A stretch of DNA of 64,000 bases, from assembly GCA_963844055.1 (NCBI GenBank), contig CAWJMN010000002.1:1-64000 (forward strand). Direction: 5' to 3'. Positions 9,044 through 17,950 of the stretch are shown here, piece by piece (the stretch's first letter is position 1; every line of letters starts with the position of its first letter). This DNA comes from CAWJMN01 sp963844055. GTDB lineage: Bacteria; Planctomycetota; Planctomycetia; Pirellulales; Pirellulaceae. The translations under genes and the position numbers were made by a program. The notes beneath the pieces are model-generated. The model made no database searches. It was not told where the DNA came from and saw nothing but the letters and a program-made list of their open reading frames with translations.

Positions 9044-9137
9044 CCACCCCCAAACTTGGAACAGGATAAAATCACCTGGAGCCGGCCACAGCAAAAGCGA
9101 TGACTTTATTTAACGTGCTGACCACTAAATGTCTGCA

Positions 9138-10079
9138 TTATTTCCCGACGTCCTGCTTTGAACGGCGGACAGCGTCAACAGCTGTTGTTAGATCCGAAAG
9201 CAAAATCCTTCGCTCACTGCCTGAACGATCATGTACATCTGGCAATGCTTGGCGAATCACATTGGCAATATCTCCACCTGTCAGCCCATCAGAGGCCAGT
9301 GCCAGAGCATCCCAGTCAAGCTCTGAGTATCCTGGAAGTGCTCGTGTCAACATTCGCTGCCAAATCGCCAATCGCCCTGTCTGATCAGGTAGTGGCATCT
9401 CGATATGCGCAAAGATTCTTCGCACAAAAGCTGTGTCGTAGTTTTTCGCGAGATTCGTCGCGAACATCACAATGCCCGAAAAGCAATCAAGCTGCTTTAG
9501 CAAAACTGACCGCGACAAATTCACGTGCTGGTCCGAACTGTGTCCAGGACTACTGATACGTGCCCCAAGAACCGAATCTGCCTCGTCAAAAAACAAAACT
9601 GCGTTTTGTTCCTTTGCACGGCGAAATACAAGCTGAATGTTTTTGGAGCTCTTCCCCCACAACTCGGACTCCAACTCTGTGTAGTTCACTTCTAACAGGG
9701 GCCGTCCAAACTCAGCTGCCAAGGCCTCCACACACATTGTCTTTCCTGTACCAGGTGGGCCGTAAAAATTAACCGCCAAGTACTTGCGATCTGGATCGAA
9801 CACCAATGGCGACCACTGCGATAGCTGCTCGTAGTTTCGAACGCTGGCCGTCAGTCGCTGAATGTTTCTCCGAGCATCCTCGGGAAGTACGAGATCGCTT
9901 AGGCGCCAGCGAGGTTGGCGGGCTTGAAACGTCGCAGTTGTTGTTACAGGCGTGCCGGATGTAGGAGGGGATTCATCAGGCATTGGAATCTTTTCCATGG
10001 ACTGAGACCTTGCTCCGCTGATGGAAGCATCTGATGGTTCGAGGCGACGACCAAAGGGAGCCTGCTTGCTTCCAAACAT
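9138..10079 (-). CDS. AAA+ ATPase of the dynamin/Hsp70 operon
   Basis: The 313-residue protein has a poorly ordered 50-residue N-terminus and then one classical AAA module: Walker A YGPPGTGKT about residue 110, Walker B VLFFDEAD about 160, sensor-1 type FATN, and an arginine-finger region (FVRRIFAHIEMPLPD), followed by a small helical lid domain (GLTGGDIANVIRQAL). The lid and Walker B are closest in style to FtsH/Vps4-type remodelling ATPases. No protease or transmembrane part is present. It starts 5 bp after the 147-residue gene and belongs to the long minus-strand operon. It may disassemble or remodel the membrane-bound complex made by its neighbours (inference). Confidence 0.9.
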   Translation of the reverse strand: MFGSKQAPFGRRLEPSDASISGARSQSMEKIPMPDESPPTSGTPVTTTATFQARQPRWRLSDLVLPEDARRNIQRLTASVRNYEQLSQWSPLVFDPDRKYLAVNFYGPPGTGKTMCVEALAAEFGRPLLEVNYTELESELWGKSSKNIQLVFRRAKEQNAVLFFDEADSVLGARISSPGHSSDQHVNLSRSVLLKQLDCFSGIVMFATNLAKNYDTAFVRRIFAHIEMPLPDQTGRLAIWQRMLTRALPGYSELDWDALALASDGLTGGDIANVIRQALPDVHDRSGSERRILLSDLTTAVDAVRRSKQDVGK

Positions 10080-10084
10080 GGGCC

Positions 10085-10528
10085 TTATTCCTTTTCCGTT
10101 TCGGGTCGTTTGGTCGGCTCAAACATGACATAGGTTTGCGGCTTTCCTGCCAATCGAATGAAGTCATGCCGAACTTGACTAGCTAACTCGTCCCAGGCAA
10201 CTGTCCTTGTCAAAGACAACAAGGCGACATTTTCAGCTTCGATTACAGCAGCTACGACCTTACATTCACATTCACTAGGACTTAGCTTTGTCATCACGCA
10301 TTCAACTCGAGCGACAATCCCGTGTAGTTCAGCCCCCTTTTCATCATTCAGACAGTTTTCGACTTCGCTTACAGATCGCCCGATTCTTGGTGCAATCATC
10401 TCCGCGGCATCATGCAACACATCCTTTCGGAAGTCGTTGTCATGCTGACTCCCCTTGGCTTGCACCCATTTGATGCCTTGATAAATCCCATATGCCGCAG
10501 CGCCGATGAGAGCGATCTTGACCATCAT
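10085..10528 (-). CDS. Small membrane-anchored operon protein (147 aa) with shared C-terminal motif
   Basis: An N-terminal hydrophobic helix (residues 3-17, KIALIGAAAYGIYQG) is followed by a soluble region. Residues 85-135 look like a beta hairpin leading to AWDELASQVRHDFIR, which resembles the segment VDWADLPEDIRHAHMR of the neighbouring 180-residue protein and QWCDVPSVLRNGLMR at the end of the Hsp70-like protein. Two in-frame ATGs begin the gene, with AGGGGAA just upstream. No known family recognised. Its place 5 bp before the ATPase suggests a shared complex. Confidence 0.75.
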   Translation of the reverse strand: MMVKIALIGAAAYGIYQGIKWVQAKGSQHDNDFRKDVLHDAAEMIAPRIGRSVSEVENCLNDEKGAELHGIVARVECVMTKLSPSECECKVVAAVIEAENVALLSLTRTVAWDELASQVRHDFIRLAGKPQTYVMFEPTKRPETEKE

Positions 10529-10637
10529 ATTCCCCTCTCTCCTCTTCCTGTAATTTAGCAGTCATTCCGTTAGCATTCATACGATCCACACGGGGTCAAA
10601 AAAGATGGCCCATAGCCGTGCAGCGACAATGCCATCA

Positions 10638-11180
10638 TCACAGGGCATCTAAATCAATTCCTTTTTCCGAAGCTGCAGCTTGCACCATACGACACGTTGC
10701 TGCTTTGGAATCAACGACTTCAATCTGTCCCTGATTTCGCATATGTGCATGTCGAATGTCCTCCGGCAAATCGGCCCAATCCACTTCTTCTTCAACGACT
10801 TTCCGAATCACCTTTTGGTCTGGCGTATGAACATAGGCCTCTGAACGAGATGTCACGGTGTTTGCAGATTTCTTCGCAAAGGTAGTTTTCCAACCAAGCA
10901 CATTCGACTTAAACGCTCTCCAGGCCATTTTGACATTCCGCTGGGTAAATGTAGCAGCGTCATCAACCTTTCCAATGATCATGGCCATGCCGTCCGCTAC
11001 GGTATCCCCTAGGGTGTTTCGCAAAAACGGTATGAGGAACACTTGAAACAGGTGGACAATAAAGGCCCAAGAGGCCAAGGTTAACCCAGCCGCAGCAACC
11101 AAGACTGTCAAAATAGCTGCATTCGCCTTCATGAAGGCGATGATGGCCGCAATCGTACCGCCAATTGTAAACGGGTCCAC
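10638..11180 (-). CDS. Small membrane protein (180 aa) with shared C-terminal motif
   Basis: The gene starts at a GTG with GAGGA eight bases upstream. Residues 5-55 contain two hydrophobic helices (IAAIIAFMKANAAILTVLVA and the LASWAFIVHLFQVFLIPFL region). The middle is basic, and the C-terminal part holds EEEVDWADLPEDIRHAHMRN around W135, similar to motifs in the 147-residue protein and in the Hsp70-like protein of the same operon. The first helix pair could be an amphipathic hairpin for membrane insertion. I recognise no family. Confidence 0.75.
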   Translation of the reverse strand: MDPFTIGGTIAAIIAFMKANAAILTVLVAAAGLTLASWAFIVHLFQVFLIPFLRNTLGDTVADGMAMIIGKVDDAATFTQRNVKMAWRAFKSNVLGWKTTFAKKSANTVTSRSEAYVHTPDQKVIRKVVEEEVDWADLPEDIRHAHMRNQGQIEVVDSKAATCRMVQAAASEKGIDLDAL

Positions 11181-11239
11181 AGGCTAGTTCCTCACGTGCA
11201 CCAAGTACTATCCGTCTCAATCTAAAAACAGCGAAAAGG

Positions 11240-11608
11240 TTACGCCAATGTGATGGCGCTGTGCCCGACTAACTCTGGGAACAGCCGTGCAACTTCATCG
11301 GCGGAAACCACTTCTTGCGTGATGGTGATGGCGCCGCGCTCCTTCGTCTCCCCCACGGCGGTAAACACAAGGTGCCGTTTGGCCGCAACTGCTGCGTCAT
11401 CTAGAGTTTGCGTGAGGTGTCCCACAACACTTGTCACTCCCAGCGATGTATTGTTCTGGCACCAAGCAAGAATGCGATCGCGCATCTGGTTCCACCACGC
11501 AAAGGCATGCTGATGCAAGGCCTTGTTGGTTGTCAAACGGCTAACTACATCCGCCGCTAGGTAGGCACCAACCGCTGCAGCTGTCAACTTGAGAAGTTCA
11601 CCCCACAT
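11240..11608 (-). CDS. Small membrane-associated operon protein (122 aa)
   Basis: It begins MWGELLKLTAAAVGAYLAADVV, an amphipathic to hydrophobic N-terminal helix, then a charged helix and a predicted beta hairpin (HLVFTAVGETKERGAITITQ) that leads to VVSADEVARLFPEL. That C-terminal layout echoes the 147- and 180-residue proteins, though the tryptophan is absent. AGAGGT precedes the ATG. It lies 12 bp after the Hsp70-like gene, so translation is probably coupled. Function unknown. Confidence 0.7.
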   Translation of the reverse strand: MWGELLKLTAAAVGAYLAADVVSRLTTNKALHQHAFAWWNQMRDRILAWCQNNTSLGVTSVVGHLTQTLDDAAVAAKRHLVFTAVGETKERGAITITQEVVSADEVARLFPELVGHSAITLA

Positions 11609-11620
11609 TACGTACCTCTT

Positions 11621-13240
11621 TCAATTACTTGACTTAGGAAATAGAACAATTTCTACCTGCCGCCCATTTCTCATAAGCCCATTCCGAAGGACGGAAGGGA
11701 CGTCACACCATTGCAGTTCGTCCACCATTACCTTCTGTTCCCAGAAGCGACCTTGGCGTTCCAGATGCAAACGCAAAACGTATTGAACAGCGGTCGCCTG
11801 TTCTTTCATTGCTACAAATGCGATTCGACGTAGCTGCGGAAGTGATTCCTCGTGTGAAAGAATAGACGATTTATCTAGCTTGGAACTTTCACTATTCTGG
11901 ACGGATTGAAGACCAAAAAATAGTCGCCACAATTTTTCGAGCACTGCGCCCGTGGAAGCATTCCATCGCTGGCTCCCCCATTCCAACATCAACTCGACAA
12001 TCCGGGGTGCAAGTCGGCCCCCGTCAGGCCCTAATTCCAGATCCGTCGATATTTTTTCAACAACTTCCTTGACAGCGAGCGCGGCCTCTTTTTCCGTGTC
12101 AAAAAGGCAAGTTTTGCCAGTTAGCTGGCGTTCCGCCTCGGGTGAATGTTCCAAGACCTGCTTGGAGGTCGAAGGGCTGCCGGAGGCATTCGTGGTTTTG
12201 TCCGGCAATTTCTGACAAACGGCACCAAGTACGGCAGCGAACTCCCAAGCTGGTGAGGCAAAAAGGGCACCGTGGAGTCCACAGGTTTTAAACAAGCTAC
12301 TCAGCCCTTCGAGGCGGGAGCCACCTCCCACTAATAGGATGGGCGCCTGACTGATGTCGATAGTTGAACAGGCCGTCTTAAAGCGAGCCAGTGTCTCCTC
12401 TACGGCCCTAGTGAATTGGTTCATCGCCTGAGACATTTGGTCACGACTAATCTCCAAGTGTCCGGTAGCAATTGCAACAACCTCTTTATCTTGCCTAAAT
12501 CTCGCAAAGGACTCTTTAAGCTGCCTGAGACGCTGTCTCACTCCCGCCAAATCCACCGATGGAAGCCCTGCTGCTTCTATTTGCGGAACGATTGCATCCC
12601 ACAAACTGCCTTCGATGGAGTCAGCGCCACATCCTTGAATTGGCATGCTGGCAGGATGTACTCGAAACCCTTTAGGACTTCGTTCAAGCAGCGTGAATTC
12701 CGTATTCTCACCTCCGACATCTCCTACGATGACAACTTCAGTTCCGAGGCCGATTTCTGCTGCTGCGTAATCTAGAGCAGCAAGTGGAGCTTCTTTAATC
12801 GTGGCAGCTTGAAAGCCTGCTCGTACAGCAGCATCGCGCAGAATGTCGCGTTGGATCGAGTCGACGCTCGATCGCACAACAAGAATGCAGTCGGTGATTG
12901 GATATTCTGGAAAGTAGTGGCGATTGGAATCATTGCGGATTTGCTCGAATAGTTTTGTGATGAGGTCGCGACGTTCGATCCGTTGACCACCTCGATAGAT
13001 CGGTTCCGGGCGATGAAGTTCGCTGCTAAGTCTCCGAACAACTCCGGCGGGGTCGCCACTGCCGTAGGCAATCGCTTCATCACCCACCCGTATCGTGCCA
13101 TCGCCAGCAATATGAAATACGCTGGGGAGTATCGAACGAACCTCGCGACCTAGCTCCAGCATAAATGGACGTCTGGTGCCAGTTTCAAGTGCTGCGACTT
13201 TTGTGCGAGCTGAACCGAACTCAATGGCAATAGTATTCAT
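11621..13240 (-). CDS. Hsp70-like (DnaK-fold) ATPase with non-canonical C-terminus
   Basis: From the ATG at 13240 (MNTIAIEFGSARTKVAAL) the protein has 539 residues. Actin/Hsp70 nucleotide signatures are visible: phosphate-1 at the N-terminus, phosphate-2 VVIVGDVGGENTEFTLL about residue 170, and adenosine motif ILLVGGGSRLEGLSSLF about 305. The usual substrate-binding beta sandwich is not recognisable. Instead residues 380-539 are a helical segment followed by a strand-rich end containing DELQWCDVPSVLRNGLMRNG, related to the ends of two small proteins downstream. A TTG twelve bases earlier is a possible but weaker start. It sits 68 bp downstream of the second dynamin gene and is likely a partner of the dynamins rather than a housekeeping DnaK. 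Confidence 0.88.
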   Translation of the reverse strand: MNTIAIEFGSARTKVAALETGTRRPFMLELGREVRSILPSVFHIAGDGTIRVGDEAIAYGSGDPAGVVRRLSSELHRPEPIYRGGQRIERRDLITKLFEQIRNDSNRHYFPEYPITDCILVVRSSVDSIQRDILRDAAVRAGFQAATIKEAPLAALDYAAAEIGLGTEVVIVGDVGGENTEFTLLERSPKGFRVHPASMPIQGCGADSIEGSLWDAIVPQIEAAGLPSVDLAGVRQRLRQLKESFARFRQDKEVVAIATGHLEISRDQMSQAMNQFTRAVEETLARFKTACSTIDISQAPILLVGGGSRLEGLSSLFKTCGLHGALFASPAWEFAAVLGAVCQKLPDKTTNASGSPSTSKQVLEHSPEAERQLTGKTCLFDTEKEAALAVKEVVEKISTDLELGPDGGRLAPRIVELMLEWGSQRWNASTGAVLEKLWRLFFGLQSVQNSESSKLDKSSILSHEESLPQLRRIAFVAMKEQATAVQYVLRLHLERQGRFWEQKVMVDELQWCDVPSVLRNGLMRNGRQVEIVLFPKSSN

Positions 13241-13308
13241 AAGATGGAGCAATCACTATCGTAACGTTGCCACTTGATAGCTAACGGTTATTTTGTGCTT
13301 CCGACCAG

Positions 13309-14994
13309 TTAAGACTTCGAATGATAACTCGCATGTGTCGCTTCCTCTAATCTAGCTACCGCCTGCGCCAAAACCCGTTGCCGAGTTCCCGCACTCTGTT
13401 CACATTTCGCACACCAGTAGTTCAAACGCTCCTGAAAATGCGAGGTGTTATCTGAATTCACCTGACTTCCAAAACGCTCTGCCGCCGTTGAGCCATAGGC
13501 CCCTAAGATGCTCAAAAGTTCATGAACCTCGGCGGTGTTAAAAAGTCGGCCGTTATCATCTAGGAGTCGAATAGACTGCAAATCGTCATCGTATCTTGCG
13601 AAAAGCTCGCGAATAGTTCGCGAGGCTTCCTCAAGAGATATTAGAAGACTTCTCGTTTGCTGATGATCCCATTTAGCCTTTTTCAAGGCGGCATCTACAA
13701 ACTCAGTGGCTCGCACTACCGAGGAACCGGCAGAGGTCAATTCCTGGATCGCAATGTCGCCCTCGTTTAGAAAGTCGCCCAATACCTGCTCGCTGATGCG
13801 CAAACGACGCATTGCTTGTTCGCAGATGGAGATTGCTTTCTTAAGCGTGGCAGCAGACCTAATTACACGTGCGCGATCAAAAAAACGACTCTGTAGAACA
13901 TGCTGTAAATGATCAATGCCTCCGACTCGACGCACCTCATCGCGTAGCGCTTTACCGCTATCGAAGTTTTTCTGTTGGGCCAACTTGACTACTACCTTAA
14001 AACAAGCCCATGGCAAGCGAGACTCCAAAAGCAACTCGGACCGTTCTTGTGGTGAAAGGACATTTGAAGGCAATACCAGGGACTTGAATCGTGCCTCTAG
14101 GCCACCCATCAACCGTTTTAGATCGGCAGGCATCGTGTGTCGCACAAAATTCAACAGCCGTTCCCAGTAGGCATCAGTGAGTGTGCAAGCGGCACGAAAA
14201 AGTGGGCCACTTACGGGTACAACGTCAGTGACAAACCGCTTCAGCTGTTCTTTTTGGACAGCTGCCATTCGCTCGGCTTCTCGCCAGGGCTGCTCATGTT
14301 CAAGAATCGCTTCCCATTTGTGCAGCACAGCAATGCAGTTATAGGCCGAGGCATTCGCAAATCGCGTTGTTGCGCCAAACTGGCCTAAGATTTCCGCATC
14401 ATTTTCCCTAGCGACTGGGGGAAGTACATATACAAGGCAGTCGGCGGTTCCACCGTAATAGTATGTATCTCGGTCAGACTTCTCCTCTGACAAAAGTCCT
14501 CGCAACCCCGTTTCATGATTTTCGTAAACGGACCGTGAGCCTGGAGTATCAATAATCCAAATTTTGTCAAGAAACGAGGCTGGGCTAAAGAACTCGAGGT
14601 AACGCGTACGTTGTGCTTGGCCTGAGTCTCCAATCCAGCGTGACACCTGCGAGCGCGGAAAACTCTCACTGTGTGGCGGTTCAGTATCCCACACCACGCG
14701 AAAATGCTTGGAATCCTCGGCCGATCCCTTACGGATCCAATTTACTGTCGCAGTTGTTTCAGTAACGCCAGTGATGGCTACATCATCTCCGACAATTGCA
14801 TTGATCAATGTTGATTTTCCGACGCGCATCTGCCCTACAATAGCAATCGAGAATGGCTTTACATCGACATCCGAAAGGCCAGTAACTTCACTCGCCAAGT
14901 CATACGTTTCTGCCGACTGTTTGAGCATCGCAGGCACACTCTGCAGGAACGCACTCAGTGCATCAAATACTTGCTGCGGCTCAAAAATGCTCAT
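13309..14994 (-). CDS. Dynamin-like large GTPase 2
   Basis: Starts at MSIFEPQQVF, where its ATG overlaps the stop of the upstream dynamin gene as ATGA. The 561-residue protein has an N-terminal helix, a P-loop IVGQMRVGKSTLINAIVG about residue 55, a switch threonine pair (TETTATVNWI), the G3 box WIIDTPGS about 150, and later long helices (residues 300-555) as in bacterial dynamin stalks. A clear G4 TKxD is not evident; LHKWEAI may occupy that place. There is no strong transmembrane paddle, unlike dynamin 1. Adjacent unequal dynamin pairs are known to work together, for example in Campylobacter, so a hetero-oligomer is plausible. Confidence 0.9.
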   Translation of the reverse strand: MSIFEPQQVFDALSAFLQSVPAMLKQSAETYDLASEVTGLSDVDVKPFSIAIVGQMRVGKSTLINAIVGDDVAITGVTETTATVNWIRKGSAEDSKHFRVVWDTEPPHSESFPRSQVSRWIGDSGQAQRTRYLEFFSPASFLDKIWIIDTPGSRSVYENHETGLRGLLSEEKSDRDTYYYGGTADCLVYVLPPVARENDAEILGQFGATTRFANASAYNCIAVLHKWEAILEHEQPWREAERMAAVQKEQLKRFVTDVVPVSGPLFRAACTLTDAYWERLLNFVRHTMPADLKRLMGGLEARFKSLVLPSNVLSPQERSELLLESRLPWACFKVVVKLAQQKNFDSGKALRDEVRRVGGIDHLQHVLQSRFFDRARVIRSAATLKKAISICEQAMRRLRISEQVLGDFLNEGDIAIQELTSAGSSVVRATEFVDAALKKAKWDHQQTRSLLISLEEASRTIRELFARYDDDLQSIRLLDDNGRLFNTAEVHELLSILGAYGSTAAERFGSQVNSDNTSHFQERLNYWCAKCEQSAGTRQRVLAQAVARLEEATHASYHSKS

Positions 14995-16949
14995 TGTACG
15001 CAAGAATTCCTTTGGGCAACTTGCAGGGCAATCTCTTGCAATCGCTTGGCAATGTCTGTCAACTGCTTGAGCAATGTTGAGGCCGACTCGATGGACTTGT
15101 TACGTTCCGATTCCGTCTGTAATTTCAGCGCCGCCAGGTCACGCCTGCGGGATTCAAACTGCGAGCGAAACTGCCGGCGGAAGGTCTCAAACCCATCCCT
15201 AGACTTGATGTCGAGCTCGGCAATAAACTCCTCCAAAGCACGACTGGCTGCGCGGATTGCCACATGGGTTGTTTGGGTTAGCGATGCTTGAAGTGTAGAG
15301 AGAGCGTTCGAAAGTTGTCGTTCGCGCCCCATACGGTAACCCTTGATATGAAACCAAATTTGAGAGGCAACGTAACTAAGCCCAGAAGCGGCCACAATGC
15401 CCATGCCAACTGTCGGAACAATCCAGCCAATTGAAACTAGCGTGACCCCCACCGATCCGGCCAGCCAGGTCGCCTTGCTAACATAACCTTGGAGGGCATT
15501 CGCGGTCATGGAGGCTTCGCGCAAAGCGTGAATTACGCTGGAGTCAATCTCGCGCGAATCCGCCTTGGATATTCTCACAAAGGGAGATGAAAGCTCGTCC
15601 AGATCTTGCGCGGTTTGCCCCAGGGTGTGCTCAAATGATACCGCAAACCGCTGCTTGAATTGCGAAATGATCTCATTGACCTTTGCATTGCAATAAGCCG
15701 CATGGTCACTACGTAGTTCCTCGGAACATGCTTCGACCTGTTCTGGTGATTTACATCTTTCCTTGGCAATTGCCATGAACTGCGGCACCGAGTGCTCCGC
15801 CAATAGGGCGTCTTGCAATTCATTTCGCGTATTGCGTTTCAGCCGCGCAGTGTCATCTTGAAAGTCTCGCAAACGTCGAGGCCAGAGGTCATTTTGCCAT
15901 TGGTCAAAGTCCTCGATCACTTTACGCAAGGAGGCTTCATATTCAACTAAAATCGGTTTATTGGCCTGTTGGATCGCCGCAATTTCATCGCTTAGCAAAC
16001 GCCCTCCTGACATCACTTCGCCTAAGAGGACTGGCAACCAGCGTTCCAAGAGTAATTCATCCCGTTTGGAAACCAGCGTGTTCCGCAAATGATGGACGAC
16101 GGCACCAAATCCACTATCCACGAAGTCATCCAGAGAATGAGTTTCGTCTGCGGATTCTTTCAGCTTAGAACTCACAACAAAATAGGCCGGCTGGTTGGCG
16201 CCGTTCCCGAACAGAGGACGGACAATCTCTAGATTTCGTTTACGCCAAGCCTCTACCTGCTCTTGACTGGCCTGGTCTGTTTTCGTTTGCAGGAACGTAA
16301 TGTTAGAAGTTGTTTTCCGAAGTTCGGAAAGAAATTGAACTTCGTCTTGACTTATAAGCGCCTCAACAGAATCCACGACAAACAAAACGGCGTCCGCCTG
16401 GGGAGCATATCGAAACGTAATATCGCGATGACCGCGGAAAAGTCCGCCAACGCCGGGTGTGTCGACAATCACTACCCCTTCCTTTAGTAAGGGGTTCGGC
16501 AATTCAATGGCGATAAAATCAACGTTCTTTTGATTGTTCGGATTTCCCGCCTCGGTACCGTAGGCGCTCAACTCACCTTTGGTAATCTCCAGTGGCTGCA
16601 CATCCGTCGCCGGCGTGCCATCTGGAGCCACAAAAAACACGGTGAACTTTTCCTTCGAACCATAGAGAATTTTGAAAACCGTAGACGTTGCGACATCACG
16701 ATTCGTTGGTAGAAGACCAGGGCGTTCAAGCAACGCGTTGATGAAGCTGCTTTTCCCTTTCTTGACCTCTCCCATAACAACGATGCGGAACACACCTGTG
16801 GACAGAGCACGCACGATTGGAATGACGTTGTCAGATTGAGTTCGCAAGTTTTCCTTGGCAGCCGCTAGTTCAGCAAACTGGCGTGCGAAACCCACAACCG
16901 CTTGTCGACAGCTGGCAACATCTTTTAGATCTAATTCCGACGTATTCAC
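14991..16949 (-). CDS. Dynamin-like large GTPase 1 with membrane paddle
   Basis: The 652-residue protein shows the GTPase boxes in order: G1 VVMGEVKKGKSSFINALL about residue 58, G2 threonines (NRDVATSTVFKILYG), G3 VIVDTPGVGG about 160, G4 LQTKTD about 220. Long helical stalk regions flank a hydrophobic stretch about residues 485-535 (WLAGSVGVTLVSIGWIVPTV and VGMGIVAASGLSYVASQIW), which fits the membrane-inserting paddle of bacterial dynamin-like proteins. The C-terminal 120 residues are coiled coil (ESRRRDLAALKLQTESERNK). Its gene starts 3 bp after the C39-like gene and overlaps dynamin 2 by ATGA. Expected role: GTP-driven membrane tubulation, fusion or repair. Confidence 0.93.
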   Translation of the reverse strand: MNTSELDLKDVASCRQAVVGFARQFAELAAAKENLRTQSDNVIPIVRALSTGVFRIVVMGEVKKGKSSFINALLERPGLLPTNRDVATSTVFKILYGSKEKFTVFFVAPDGTPATDVQPLEITKGELSAYGTEAGNPNNQKNVDFIAIELPNPLLKEGVVIVDTPGVGGLFRGHRDITFRYAPQADAVLFVVDSVEALISQDEVQFLSELRKTTSNITFLQTKTDQASQEQVEAWRKRNLEIVRPLFGNGANQPAYFVVSSKLKESADETHSLDDFVDSGFGAVVHHLRNTLVSKRDELLLERWLPVLLGEVMSGGRLLSDEIAAIQQANKPILVEYEASLRKVIEDFDQWQNDLWPRRLRDFQDDTARLKRNTRNELQDALLAEHSVPQFMAIAKERCKSPEQVEACSEELRSDHAAYCNAKVNEIISQFKQRFAVSFEHTLGQTAQDLDELSSPFVRISKADSREIDSSVIHALREASMTANALQGYVSKATWLAGSVGVTLVSIGWIVPTVGMGIVAASGLSYVASQIWFHIKGYRMGRERQLSNALSTLQASLTQTTHVAIRAASRALEEFIAELDIKSRDGFETFRRQFRSQFESRRRDLAALKLQTESERNKSIESASTLLKQLTDIAKRLQEIALQVAQRNSCVQ

Positions 16950-16952
16950 GGT

Positions 16953-17900
16953 TTAAATGCTCCGAATCAGATCAAACTTTTCAGTTTCCGACATGGAATC
17001 GACGGAACTCGCAAACGAATCAAAAGGCAGGTAATGGTCAGATGGAGTCAATGACTCAAAATTGATGCCGGGCGCATTTCCCCAATGTTCCGCCCCGTGT
17101 TGATCAGGAGACCAACCAGGTGGTGCACTGTCGGTCGCTACATAATGAAAATGGCCTCCCCCAAGCGCTGTTTGAAATTGTTCCAGTGAATACTCTGCCC
17201 CTGCCCCGTCCGGCTGACCTGGATCGTTGACAATCACATGGACATGGCCTTGCTCATCGACACGCGCCCCTTTGAGTACGATTGCATGATTAGGACTGCT
17301 TCCAAAAAGTTGGTGCAATGGCGACACAGTCCCTGGCTCGGCCCACAAGTGGTCCGCATCTACTGCAATGAGCACTTGGTGTCCTTGTGATAGGTCTTTC
17401 ACCAAATGATGCCAATCATGGCCATGGTGGTTTGCAATCCCGTGGTGATCCAAAAGCCGTCCCATGTTCGCTATAGAGGTCCCATGGTCATCCAGCCAGC
17501 CATGAGAGGCTGCCTCATACACCAGGAGAGCTTCGGATACCGGTTCGCCTGTAGCTGGATCGATCACACCGAATTGATCGAGAATCATCTTTTGGGAGAC
17601 AACAGCGCAGGTGAAAGCCGTGGTCTGATGGGTAAAACCGAACCCGTGTGCTGAGCCTGCAATGGCGGGGCTATGTTCATGGTCATGATCGCCTGTCTTG
17701 GCTAGTCCACACCCGCTGGTAACTAGCCCCATGGCAAAGTCTCCCGCCAATTCCATAGCCACTTCGACGGCCACCTGAAGCAGCGTCGACTTTACAGCGT
17801 CTACCACGTGATTGGTGTGGTGCTCATCATTGGCATGCTGAATCTCACCAGCCACGTAGTGGTCCATGGCGTTTTGGATGTCGTTAAAGTCCGGCACCAT
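16953..17900 (-). CDS. His-rich C39-like papain-fold peptidase
   Basis: I chose the ATG at 17900 because GAGGAG lies six bases upstream; a longer frame from a TTG at 17939 has no such site. The 315-residue protein has a helical N-terminus with many histidines, then a C39-like peptidase region: THQTTAFTCAVVSQKMIL (likely oxyanion Gln and catalytic Cys), a helix-rich middle (EAASHGWLDDHG), NHAIVLKGARVD (likely catalytic His) and VNDPGQPDG (likely Asp). No transporter domain is attached. Peptidases of this family often cut leader peptides; here the target is unknown. It sits between the anti-sigma gene and the dynamins, so it might cut an operon partner or the anti-sigma factor (inference only). 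Confidence 0.78.
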   Translation of the reverse strand: MVPDFNDIQNAMDHYVAGEIQHANDEHHTNHVVDAVKSTLLQVAVEVAMELAGDFAMGLVTSGCGLAKTGDHDHEHSPAIAGSAHGFGFTHQTTAFTCAVVSQKMILDQFGVIDPATGEPVSEALLVYEAASHGWLDDHGTSIANMGRLLDHHGIANHHGHDWHHLVKDLSQGHQVLIAVDADHLWAEPGTVSPLHQLFGSSPNHAIVLKGARVDEQGHVHVIVNDPGQPDGAGAEYSLEQFQTALGGGHFHYVATDSAPPGWSPDQHGAEHWGNAPGINFESLTPSDHYLPFDSFASSVDSMSETEKFDLIRSI

Positions 17901-17950
17901 TTCTGGCTCCTCGTTGACGAAACAATCCGAAGTCTTCAATGCAAACAGTG

